Below, one piece after another: positions 44,295-54,360 of a stretch of 64,000 nt of DNA. A model generated the notes under the pieces. The model did no database searches and was not told the origin of the DNA. It saw only the letters and a program-made list of their open reading frames with translations. The translations under genes and the position numbers were made by a program. The stretch is from Leisingera sp. SS27 (GTDB lineage: Bacteria; Pseudomonadota; Alphaproteobacteria; Rhodobacterales; Rhodobacteraceae), in NCBI RefSeq assembly GCF_028368855.1, contig NZ_JAQNCY010000006.1:1-64000 (forward strand), written 5' to 3'. The number at the start of each line of letters is the position of its first letter. Within the stretch, counting starts at the first letter, position 1.

Positions 44295-44960
44295 ATGCAA
44301 TTACACATCTTTTCATTCGAACAACAGTCCGCCTTCAAAGCGGAATACCAAGGCTTCCTCGCGCTGCGCAAACAAAAGCTGGTAGACGAACTCGGCTGGG
44401 GATTGCAACATGACGGAACCTTCGAGCGGGATCAATACGACCGGCCGGGAGCTATCTATTCCCTTGTCATGAGGGACAGCCAGATCATTGCCGGAGCCCG
44501 CGCTGCGTCATGCGGCGATAGTGACGGATACTGGAGCTACATGCTCAAGGACGCTAGGGACGGCAAAATCCAGGGCATTCCTGGAGGGTTGCTCAGCGAT
44601 TACCCTGAGACGAACCGGACTTGGGAGTGCACGCGGTTTGTAATGGACGAAACACGCGCGGACACGGCACAGCCCTCCATCGAAACCAAGCTCGTCGTCG
44701 CCGGACTATGCATGGCGGCGTTCAGCTTCGGGGCATCCGAATTGATGTCCCTGTCGCCTCGCGGCCTGGGGCTATTGCTGAAACGGTTCGGTTACAAGGT
44801 CCGGAAAGAGGCCGCCCGTTACATTTGCGATGATGACGGGCGCGAGTACCGGCCGTTTCTGATGACCTGCAATCCTGCAGTCAACCTAGACCTGGCTACT
44901 TATTACGTTTCGCCTGGATCCCTGCCTGTCGCTCCACCGCAACTACAAGGAGCTGCCTAA
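44295..44960 (+). CDS. LuxI-family acyl-homoserine-lactone synthase
   Basis: This 221-residue enzyme makes an AHL signal from S-adenosylmethionine and an acyl donor. Conserved synthase residues appear with the normal spacing: R25, W35, D46, D49, R69, E111 and R114 (LALRKQK, ELGW, ERDQYDRPG, AGARAA, WECTRF). The acyl-chain length cannot be predicted by eye. AGGAGAG precedes the ATG. The pair luxR-luxI, in the same orientation with possible shared palindromes, is a complete quorum-sensing circuit. The 230-bp stretch after it holds no gene that I can support. Confidence 0.93.
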   Translation: MQLHIFSFEQQSAFKAEYQGFLALRKQKLVDELGWGLQHDGTFERDQYDRPGAIYSLVMRDSQIIAGARAASCGDSDGYWSYMLKDARDGKIQGIPGGLLSDYPETNRTWECTRFVMDETRADTAQPSIETKLVVAGLCMAAFSFGASELMSLSPRGLGLLLKRFGYKVRKEAARYICDDDGREYRPFLMTCNPAVNLDLATYYVSPGSLPVAPPQLQGAA

Positions 44961-45190
44961 CTCAAAATACTGGTTCAATTCCTTGCTTAATTTTTGACTG
45001 CGTGGCTTTTGGTGGACGAGTTAAATTGGCACGGGCAGCCGGATGCTTCCGGACTCGAAAGACGAATTATGCAGAAATACTCACTCCGCTCTGCAGCCAT
45101 TTAAGCCCCAGATTGAATGACCGGTCAGTGCTGTTTTGCCCTATGCTTCAGGCGAGAAGGCTTGAGCACTGGCTGATGACCGGCATGGGT

Positions 45191-46408
45191 TCAAAGCGAT
45201 GGATCGATGCTCCTTGCCGGATAGCCACCCTTCTTCTTTAGCCATGCCGCCCAAACGGCAAACGCCATTGCCAATCCCGATGTAGCCAGCATCAACATAA
45301 GCAGTGTTTGGCCTCCGTTTGTCAGTGGCACCAGGTTGCCCGTCAATGACGTCAAAACGGCACCACCAGCAACGATGAGAGCGCCGCTCAGTCCGGCAGC
45401 GCTTCCGGCGAGATCAGGTCGAACCGACATGGCACCGGCATTGCATCCGGGCATTGTAATCCCATTCCCTAAACCAACGAAGAGGGTGCTCGCAAAGAAA
45501 AACTCCGCTGACCTGATACCCGATGCGAGCAGCAGCAAACCTCCCAAAAGACCAGTGCAAGCCACAACCCGGCCCGCAATCATGATGGTTGTCGGTTCGA
45601 AGTGTTGCCCAACGCGACCGGCCAGGAAACCGCCAATTAAAAAGCCAACAGTAATGGTCCCGATGTAGAGCCCAAGTTCGGCGGTTGTGACATTGAAAGT
45701 GGACTGCGCAACGAGGGGTGCGCCCGTCAGAAAGATGTAGAATGCGCCGACGGAAAGCGTGCCGCAGAGTGCGTAGGCCCAGAAAAGGGGCTCACGGATG
45801 AGCGCCGTCGTGTCAGGCACAGGAGTGCTGGTATCTGTTGCCCTTTGAGGCCTCGTCTCTCCGAGGTCGAACCAGCAAAGCAGCAGCAATCCGAAGCCCG
45901 CTGCAGCGTAGAAGCCAAAGACGGAGCGCCACCCAAAGAAGGTGTCCAGCACCCCTCCCAGCATGGGGCCGATCATCGGGGCGATTGCCATCGCCATTCC
46001 GATATAGCCGATCAGGCTCACGGCCTCCCGCTCCGTTCTCATGTCCCGAACTATCGCGAGAGAAAGCGCATACCCGCCGATGATGCCGCCTTGGAGCATT
46101 CGACAGAACAGAAATGCCTCGATGTTCGAAGCAAAGGTGCAACCCACAGAGGCAAATGCGAAAACAAGCAAAGCCCCCAGAAGCACCCTCCGCCTGCCGG
46201 TCCGGTCTGACAAGGGACCGATGATGAGCTGGATGATCGCTGTTAAGGCCAGGTACCCAGAAACAGCCCAGCTCACAGTGCTGTAGTCAGTTTTAAGATC
46301 GACAGCGATATTGGCCAGCGAGGGTAGGAACATGTTGAGCGACATCGGCGAAAACCCCGTCAACAGGATCAATGTTATCAAATGCGGAGGTGTTCTCGTG
46401 CGGTTCAT
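45191..46408 (-). CDS. Bcr/CflA-type MFS drug-resistance transporter
   Basis: This 405-residue, 12-helix major facilitator has the family motif GPLSDRTGRRRVLLGALLVF in the loop between helices 2 and 3 and the drug-proton antiporter motif IAPMIGPMLGGVLDTFFGWRSVF. It exports toxic compounds or metabolites by proton antiport. It is convergent with luxI. Upstream lie a short ORF with a strong ribosome site and a terminator hairpin, the layout of an attenuation-controlled gene; the start codon itself has a poor ribosome site. Confidence 0.92.
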   Translation of the reverse strand: MNRTRTPPHLITLILLTGFSPMSLNMFLPSLANIAVDLKTDYSTVSWAVSGYLALTAIIQLIIGPLSDRTGRRRVLLGALLVFAFASVGCTFASNIEAFLFCRMLQGGIIGGYALSLAIVRDMRTEREAVSLIGYIGMAMAIAPMIGPMLGGVLDTFFGWRSVFGFYAAAGFGLLLLCWFDLGETRPQRATDTSTPVPDTTALIREPLFWAYALCGTLSVGAFYIFLTGAPLVAQSTFNVTTAELGLYIGTITVGFLIGGFLAGRVGQHFEPTTIMIAGRVVACTGLLGGLLLLASGIRSAEFFFASTLFVGLGNGITMPGCNAGAMSVRPDLAGSAAGLSGALIVAGGAVLTSLTGNLVPLTNGGQTLLMLMLATSGLAMAFAVWAAWLKKKGGYPARSIDPSL

Positions 46409-46432
46409 CTTGGCGATCTGATCTTTAGAAAC

Positions 46433-46459
46433 AAAAAAGCCCCCGAGAATGTCGGGGGC
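46433..46459 (-). terminator. Terminator/attenuator hairpin in front of the MFS gene
   Basis: On the minus strand GCCCCCGA pairs with TCGGGGGC around CATTC and is followed by TTTTTTG. It ends 24 bp before the MFS start codon and begins 30 bp after the leader ORF stop. Confidence 0.85.
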
Positions 46460-46489
46460 GCATGGAAACGGATATGGATACGGAAAACC

Positions 46490-46540
46490 CTATCGGACCA
46501 TGCACCTCCTGCTTACTACTACGGCGAAATTGAAGGTCAT
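46490..46540 (-). CDS. Leader peptide ORF upstream of the MFS transporter
   Basis: The 16-codon ORF reads MTFNFAVVVSRRCMVR and has AAGGAG seven bases before its ATG, a much better site than the MFS gene's own. A second site, AGGAGG, lies near its end. It precedes the terminator hairpin, so stalling on it could decide readthrough. Its reality rests on layout; conservation is unknown. Confidence 0.5.
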   Translation of the reverse strand: MTFNFAVVVSRRCMVR

Positions 46541-47385
46541 GGATTCACTCCTTTGAAAGCGAGCGTAGTCAGCTTGATCAGCGGTGACAACACATAAAGC
46601 CGCCGTTCGTTCAAGCCGCAGCATCCAGTAATTGGGGCTCGTCGTAGTCATGCGGCAGCGCGGCGATCCGTGGTGAGCCGCCCCTTCTTCGGTTGTGTTG
46701 CCGGAACCTTCCGTCCCTCTCGCCGCCACGTGCGCTCGACACGTCCGTAACTGACAGCCCCCTTCTCGTAACAGCGCCGGCACTCCCCCATAGCCTACCA
46801 AAACCCCGTGCAAGCATACGAAACCATGACTTGGAAAAGCGCAGCATAGGGTCAATAATCAATCTGTCCGGAAATCGGGACGAACTCCACCCCGGCTGGC
46901 TACGTCACACGGCAGAGTTTGCAAAAGGCGCTTCCTGCGCGAAGCGGACGCTGACCAATACCCGGGTTGCGGCTGCAGCGGACGGTAGCAGCGTCTCGCT
47001 CAGAAGCCTTCAGGCAGCCGGGCCTTGAACGCTTGCATTGCGTCGATGCTTCCCTGCTGCACCTGCGAGGGATGCTTGGCGACAGAGTACCGTTAGCGCC
47101 TCTAAGAAAGCAGCAAACAACCATGCGGAGGGGAATGTTCTATCTCTGCCGCACGAGGCTTCCTGGAGGCCCTTTAGGGCCTGTTTGCGCTTGAAGCCTT
47201 CCTGAGCCCACAGTTCACCGCGCTCATGGAGACTATAGCCACCAGAACGGCGATCATGAAAGATCCAGCAGAACAAGAAACCCTGCGATCAACCCTGACA
47301 AGAGGATTTCGCAGTTCTCAGTATCTGCCTGACCCCTAGCGTGTGTGAGAACCAAAACTATGGGCAATTTGCGTAAAAGTATGAT
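46541..47385. other. Gene-poor stretch between the MFS leader and gyrB
   Basis: Several short frames exist on both strands, but none has a good ribosome site, a recognisable family or a consistent neighbour relation. The base composition is mixed, and it looks like decayed DNA. A hairpin GGCCC-TTTA-GGGCC lies near 47169-47182. No RNA gene was recognised. Confidence 0.5.
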
Positions 47386-49838
<2,453 letters not shown>

Positions 49839-49931
49839 TCACATCTTCCTGTCTTTGCTTCGGGATTTTATACGAAACCTGACCGGGATTGTCACGCGCA
49901 AGCCCCCTTTTTTCATGGGCCTATCAGACGA

Positions 49932-50522
49932 TTATGCACCCAGCGCTCCAAGTTCCGCAGCCGTGCGGAGCCAAGCTTCGCGCTCCTCGCTGCTTGACCC
50001 CTGCAAAGCGCCGAAATGACAGGTCTCAACTGGGTCAATTCCCACAAAATTCAGGATCTGGCGTTCCATCTGAACATGTGCAGCATTGTCGTAGAACTGC
50101 GCCATCAAATCGGGCGGCGTGTCTGACGCAATCAGGACCCGCCCTGACTTTCCTGTCAGAAGCGGCTTGGGCAGGCCATCTGTGACAATGCGGGGATCAA
50201 AGGTGCGGCCGGGCAGCAGGATCCGGTCGAACAGCCCCTTCAATTTACCCGGCAGGCCACCCCACCAAAGGGGAAAGGCAACGACCACATGGTCCGCCCA
50301 TTCGAAATCCGAAAGAACCGCCTCAATTTGGGGCTCCAGCTTCTTTGCACCCGAGAACCCCGCCTGCCCAAAATCCGCATCGAAGTCCAGCTGCGACAGC
50401 TTATGCTGACGCACATCATGACCGGCGCTGTCAGCGGCAGATGCATAGCTGCCGCAAAGCGCCCCGGTAAAAGTATTGGCAGCCGGATGGCCGTTCAGAA
50501 TCAGGATTTTCCGGGCAGACAT
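49932..50522 (-). CDS. NAD(P)H dehydrogenase (quinone) / flavodoxin-fold oxidoreductase
   Basis: This 196-residue flavodoxin-like protein of the NQO/MdaB group has the FMN phosphate loop near LILNGHPAANTFTGAL, the WADHVVVAFPLWWGGLPGKLKGLFDRILLPG block typical of the family, and an NxVGIDPV ending. It reduces quinones or other electrophiles by two electrons. GGAGAG supports the ATG at 50522. It is divergent from a TetR gene with three operator palindromes in the gap, so it is the regulated target. Confidence 0.9.
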   Translation of the reverse strand: MSARKILILNGHPAANTFTGALCGSYASAADSAGHDVRQHKLSQLDFDADFGQAGFSGAKKLEPQIEAVLSDFEWADHVVVAFPLWWGGLPGKLKGLFDRILLPGRTFDPRIVTDGLPKPLLTGKSGRVLIASDTPPDLMAQFYDNAAHVQMERQILNFVGIDPVETCHFGALQGSSSEEREAWLRTAAELGALGA

Positions 50523-50543
50523 TTCACTCTCCATTGGTTAAGT

Positions 50544-50606
50544 TGACCGCGGTCACTTTATTGAATCAAAAATGACCACGGTCAATTACAAAAATGACCA
50601 CGGTCA
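50544..50606. promoter_or_regulatory. Three TetR operator palindromes (TGACCRCGGTCA)
   Basis: TGACCGCGGTCA lies at 50544-50555, and TGACCACGGTCA at 50573-50584 and 50595-50606. All fall between the divergent quinone reductase-like and TetR genes, covering both promoters. The arms are identical in all copies, so autoregulation by the adjacent TetR protein is very likely. Confidence 0.85.
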
Positions 50607-50629
50607 AAAAATATCCGCGAGGCTGAGAC

Positions 50630-51223
50630 ATGACACGTGCACCGCAGAAACGGCGGCTGGAAACCCGGGCAAGACTGCTGGAGGTGGCAGCCGCAATCGT
50701 GCAGGAGCAGGGCTACAGCGGATTGCGGGTGGAGGATGTGGTCGCCCGCGCCGGTGTGGCCAAGGGTACATTGTTTTCGCACTTCAAGGACAAGGACGGA
50801 CTGCTTGCCGTGCTGATCGGGGACGAGGTCATGCGCCTGCTGGACGGGATGGAGGCGCGCGGCGCGCCCCAGGATGCGGCTGAGCTGACCGCCAGGCTGG
50901 CGCCGCACCTGGACTACGTCGGCCAGGACCGGGTGATCTTCGATCTGTTGCTGCGCTACTCCGGCACCACGGCGGCGGAACCGGATGAGGTTGTCACCGC
51001 CGGTTTCATCCGGCAGGTCACGCTGCTGACGCGCTGGCTGCAGGTTCTGCAGACGGCAGGCCAAATTCGTCAGGATCAGCCGCCGGAACTGCTGGCAGAA
51101 GGCATTCAGGCATTCCTGAACCACGTCCTGGGCGTGTGGTTTTGCATGGAACACGATGATGAAACGCCGCCTGGCCGGGCGCTAGCGCCATACTTGCAAG
51201 CCTGGCTGCAGCCCGCCGGTTAG
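50630..51223 (+). CDS. TetR-family transcriptional repressor
   Basis: This 197-residue protein has the N-terminal HTH (LRVEDVVARAGVAKGTLFSHFKDKDGLLAVLI), preceded by the basic RRLETRARLLEVAAAIVQEQGYSG helix. The C-terminal ligand domain is not assignable. It most likely represses itself and the divergent quinone reductase-like gene through the three TGACCRCGGTCA sites, with an electrophile or quinone-like compound as inducer. It overlaps the end of the convergent lysE-type gene by four bases. Confidence 0.93.
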   Translation: MTRAPQKRRLETRARLLEVAAAIVQEQGYSGLRVEDVVARAGVAKGTLFSHFKDKDGLLAVLIGDEVMRLLDGMEARGAPQDAAELTARLAPHLDYVGQDRVIFDLLLRYSGTTAAEPDEVVTAGFIRQVTLLTRWLQVLQTAGQIRQDQPPELLAEGIQAFLNHVLGVWFCMEHDDETPPGRALAPYLQAWLQPAG

Positions 51224-51840
51224 GTGAAGGGGATGACCAGCCCGACACAGATCAGCAGTCCACCGGAAACCAGGTTGATCCGCCGCCGGATCCGGACCGA
51301 TGTCACCGCACGGCGCACCCGGTGCACCATTCCAGCCAACGCCAGATTGCCCAGCAGCGGCACCAGGAAGGAAAGGGCCACAATTGCGGCGATGTCGGTC
51401 CAGACGATTCCCGACAGGTCAAAGAACCCCGGCAGCACGCCCAAGTAGAACAGGATCGCCTTGGGATTGCCCATGATCACCGCGATACCGGCCATGAAAC
51501 CAGCCCAGAGGCCGGGACGGGTCAGGGTGCGGTTTTCCTCCACCGCGTCGCCGGCGTGGCGGATCAGCAGGTATCCCATTGCCAGGAACATCCCGCAGGC
51601 CACCCAGCGCAGCACGGCCATGATGCCCTCGATTTCCGAGACTACCCAGGACATGCCGGCAACCGCGATCAACGGCCAGAAGATGTCGCCGCACGCCACT
51701 CCCAGCGCCAGCGGCCAGGCGGCCTGAAACCCGCCGGAAACCGAGCGCGCCATCAGCGCTAGCCAGACCGGGCCGGGGGTCAGAAACAGAACAAGCAAGG
51801 CACCGGCATAAAGCGCAAGGTCCCAAGGCGTAACTGTCAT
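51220..51840 (-). CDS. LysE/RhtB-family exporter
   Basis: This 206-residue membrane protein has about six hydrophobic segments. The N-terminal motif LFLTPGPVWLALMARSVSGGFQAAWPLALGVACGD is the LysE-family signature (TPGP, then G-x4-A-x-G). These proteins export amino acids or homoserine-lactone-like compounds. Its start overlaps the recF stop (ATGA), so it is co-transcribed with dnaN-recF. That is an odd partner, probably added after the core operon formed. Confidence 0.9.
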   Translation of the reverse strand: MTVTPWDLALYAGALLVLFLTPGPVWLALMARSVSGGFQAAWPLALGVACGDIFWPLIAVAGMSWVVSEIEGIMAVLRWVACGMFLAMGYLLIRHAGDAVEENRTLTRPGLWAGFMAGIAVIMGNPKAILFYLGVLPGFFDLSGIVWTDIAAIVALSFLVPLLGNLALAGMVHRVRRAVTSVRIRRRINLVSGGLLICVGLVIPFT

Positions 51841-52934
51841 TTCTGCGCCACCTCCGACACACCTTCTTTCTCAGTTACTTCCAGAACCTGCGCCCGGTCT
51901 CCCAGCTCCGCAAACTGCTCCGAGCCAGTGCCGGTCATCCAGGCCTGGGTGCCAAGCGCGCAAATCTCATCATAAAGCGCAGCCCGGCGGGCAGCATCCA
52001 GATGCGCCGCGACCTCATCCAGCAGCAAGATCGGCGGCGCGCCCTCGCGCTCTGCCAGCGCCCGCGCATTGGCCAGGATCAGCGACACCAGCAGTGCTTT
52101 CTGTTCCCCGGTGGAGCAGTCCTTGGCCGGGGTGCCCTTGGCCCGGTAAGTGCCAATGAGGTCAGTGCGGTGCGGCCCCACCAAGGTGCGTCCAGCAGCC
52201 AGATCGCGAAACCGGCTTTCTTCCAGCGCCTCTTTGAAATCAGCCTCCGTGGACGGCATGCTGCCCTCTGACTGCATCAGCTCCAGCTCGGCTGCCGGAA
52301 AAGCGGTTTCAGCCCCCGCTTGCGCCTGCTGCAGCAATTCCACCGCCTGTACCCGTGCGGCGTGGACCAGATGCCCGGCTGCAGCCATTCTATCTTCCAG
52401 CACCTTGTACCAGGCCGCATCGCGGATCTGCTCCTTCAGCAGCCGGTTGCGCTCGCGCATCGCCTTTTCATAGGCCAGCGAAGCCTCCGCATGACCGGGT
52501 TCGAAACTCAGCGCGATCCGGTCCAGGAACCGCCGCCGCCCCTCGGCTGCTTCAATCCACAGCCGGTCCATTGCCGGGATCAGCCAAACCACCCGGGCCA
52601 CCTGCCCCAAGGCGATCTGGCTCGCGGATTTATTGTCGATCTTCACTTGCCGGGCATTGCCGCCTTCGGACCAGGTTTCCACCTCATAGGCCTGCGACGG
52701 CGCCTGCAGCTCGCCTTTTAGCTTCCAACCCAACGCCTCTGGCTGGCGCGCCATATCAGCGGCACTGGCCCGGCGCAGTCCGCGGCCAGGAGAAAACAGT
52801 GACACCGCTTCCAGGATGTTGGTCTTGCCCGCGCCATTGTTGCCGTAAATGGCCACTGGACGCCCGTCCAAACGCAATTCCGCCCGCAAATGCGAGCGGA
52901 AATGGGACAAGGTCAAGGCGGTCAGGGCCAGCAC
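51837..52934 (-). CDS. recF: DNA replication and repair protein RecF
   Basis: This 365-residue SMC-like ATPase has Walker A IYGNNGAGKTNILEA near the N-terminus, the signature STGEQKALLVSLI and Walker B ILLLDEVAAHLD. It loads RecA at gaps with RecO and RecR. It follows dnaN by 63 bp and overlaps the lysE-type gene. Its length is normal. Confidence 0.97.
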   Translation of the reverse strand: MLALTALTLSHFRSHLRAELRLDGRPVAIYGNNGAGKTNILEAVSLFSPGRGLRRASAADMARQPEALGWKLKGELQAPSQAYEVETWSEGGNARQVKIDNKSASQIALGQVARVVWLIPAMDRLWIEAAEGRRRFLDRIALSFEPGHAEASLAYEKAMRERNRLLKEQIRDAAWYKVLEDRMAAAGHLVHAARVQAVELLQQAQAGAETAFPAAELELMQSEGSMPSTEADFKEALEESRFRDLAAGRTLVGPHRTDLIGTYRAKGTPAKDCSTGEQKALLVSLILANARALAEREGAPPILLLDEVAAHLDAARRAALYDEICALGTQAWMTGTGSEQFAELGDRAQVLEVTEKEGVSEVAQK

Positions 52935-52997
52935 GCGGTGCGCTCCCTTTTAATCTTTCAAAAAACTTCCGTGCTGCAGGCCGCGCCGTCAGGCGCG

Positions 52998-54116
52998 TCA
53001 GACTCGCATCGGCATCACGACGTAAACGGCACTTTCGTCGTTGCCTTCACGCATTAAGGTCGGATCACCGGAAGAGTTGAACATGAACACGGCATTCTCA
53101 CGGTCCACCTGATTGGCAATTTCCAGGAGGTACTTGGCGTTGAAACCGATCTCCAGCCGCTCGTCATTGTAGGCGACGGCCAGCTCTTCTTCGGCGGCGC
53201 CACTGTCCGGCGCGTTCACCGACAGGATCAAGCGGTCCTCTTCCAGCTGCAGCTTCACCGCGCGGGAGCGTTCCGACGAAACGGTGGCGACCCGGTCAAC
53301 GGCTTGGGCAAACTCCACGGCGTCCACCTCCAGGCGGCGGGTATTGCCGGCCGGGATCACGCGGGTGTAGTCTGGGAAGGTGCCGTCGATCACCTTGGAG
53401 GTCAGGGTGATGTTCGGAGTGGCAAAACGCACTTTGGTTTCCGAAATCGAAACCGCGATGTCCATGTCATCGTCATCCAGCAGCTTGCGCAGCTCGCCCA
53501 CGGTTTTACGCGGCACGATCACGCCGGGCATATCCTCTGCACCAAGCGGCAGTTCCGCATCGATTCGGGCCAGGCGGTGGCCGTCAGTGGCCACGGCGCG
53601 CAGTGCCTTGCCGCCATTGGCAGAGGACACATGCAAGTAGACACCGTTCAGGTAATAACGGGTCTCTTCTGTGGAAATCGCAAATTTCGATTTGTCGAAC
53701 AGGCGACGCAGCACCGCAGCTTTGGCGGCGAAATTCGAGTGATACTCCGACGACGCCATTACCGGGAAGTCCTCGCGCGGCAGGGTCGCCAGCGAGAAAT
53801 TCGACCTGCCGGCCTCAACAGCAAGACGTCCGGTTGCGGCGTCGGCTGTCAAGGTGACCAGCGCGCCGTCGGGCAGCTTGCGGACAATCTCGTGCAGGGT
53901 GGTGGCGGCAACGGTGGTGGCGCCGGCGCGCTCCACTTGGGCCGGGGCCTTGTCCACCACCTCGATATCCAGATCAGTGGCGCGGAATTGAACGCTGTCG
54001 CCTTCGGCCTCGATCAGCACATTTGCCAGGATCGGAATAGTGTTGCGGCGCTCGACAACCGACTGTGCCTGAGCCACAGCCTTGAGAAGCGTGCCGCGTT
54101 CGATGCTGATCTTCAT
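52998..54116 (-). CDS. dnaN: DNA polymerase III beta sliding clamp
   Basis: This 372-residue clamp begins MKISIERGTLLKAVAQAQSVVERR and ends with the conserved FNSSGDPTLMREGNDESAVYVVMPMRV. Three similar domains form the ring around DNA with polymerase III. The open frame runs 16 codons further upstream, but GAGGA precedes the ATG at 54116 and the family start fits there. The gene upstream is not dnaA; a FAD dehydrogenase operon ends 244 bp away. Confidence 0.98.
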   Translation of the reverse strand: MKISIERGTLLKAVAQAQSVVERRNTIPILANVLIEAEGDSVQFRATDLDIEVVDKAPAQVERAGATTVAATTLHEIVRKLPDGALVTLTADAATGRLAVEAGRSNFSLATLPREDFPVMASSEYHSNFAAKAAVLRRLFDKSKFAISTEETRYYLNGVYLHVSSANGGKALRAVATDGHRLARIDAELPLGAEDMPGVIVPRKTVGELRKLLDDDDMDIAVSISETKVRFATPNITLTSKVIDGTFPDYTRVIPAGNTRRLEVDAVEFAQAVDRVATVSSERSRAVKLQLEEDRLILSVNAPDSGAAEEELAVAYNDERLEIGFNAKYLLEIANQVDRENAVFMFNSSGDPTLMREGNDESAVYVVMPMRV

Positions 54117-54296
54117 GTCCCAAATCCTCTTCGTCAGGCCCGTGTCAGTAGCCGGGACAAGCAACCTACCTGTTTACCCCTGCCGCACAAGGCTTTTTAT
54201 GGATTTCTCCAAGGGATTTCCGGCGGGGTCAAGAGGCGGCGGGTGCCATACCGGCCGAAGCCGGGAAATCGTTGCCTCAGAACCCGCAAGGGCATG

Positions 54297-54328
54297 CAAA
54301 AAACGCCCCGGCACTCAGGCCGGGGCGT
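54297..54328 (-). terminator. Terminator of the demethylation operon
   Basis: On the minus strand ACGCCCCGG and CCGGGGCGT pair around an 8-nt loop and are followed by T6 (54303-54298). It isolates dnaN from the operon upstream. Confidence 0.92.
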
Positions 54329-54360
54329 AACAGAGGCGGGTTAGAGCACTGGAGAGGTGC

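Noticed and set aside
45002-45241. Short plus-strand frame between luxI and the MFS gene
   Set aside because: No ribosome site, no recognisable family, and it overlaps the end of the convergent MFS gene.
46611-47276. Several short frames on both strands before gyrB
   Set aside because: They overlap each other, lack ribosome sites and show no family motif; treated as non-coding.
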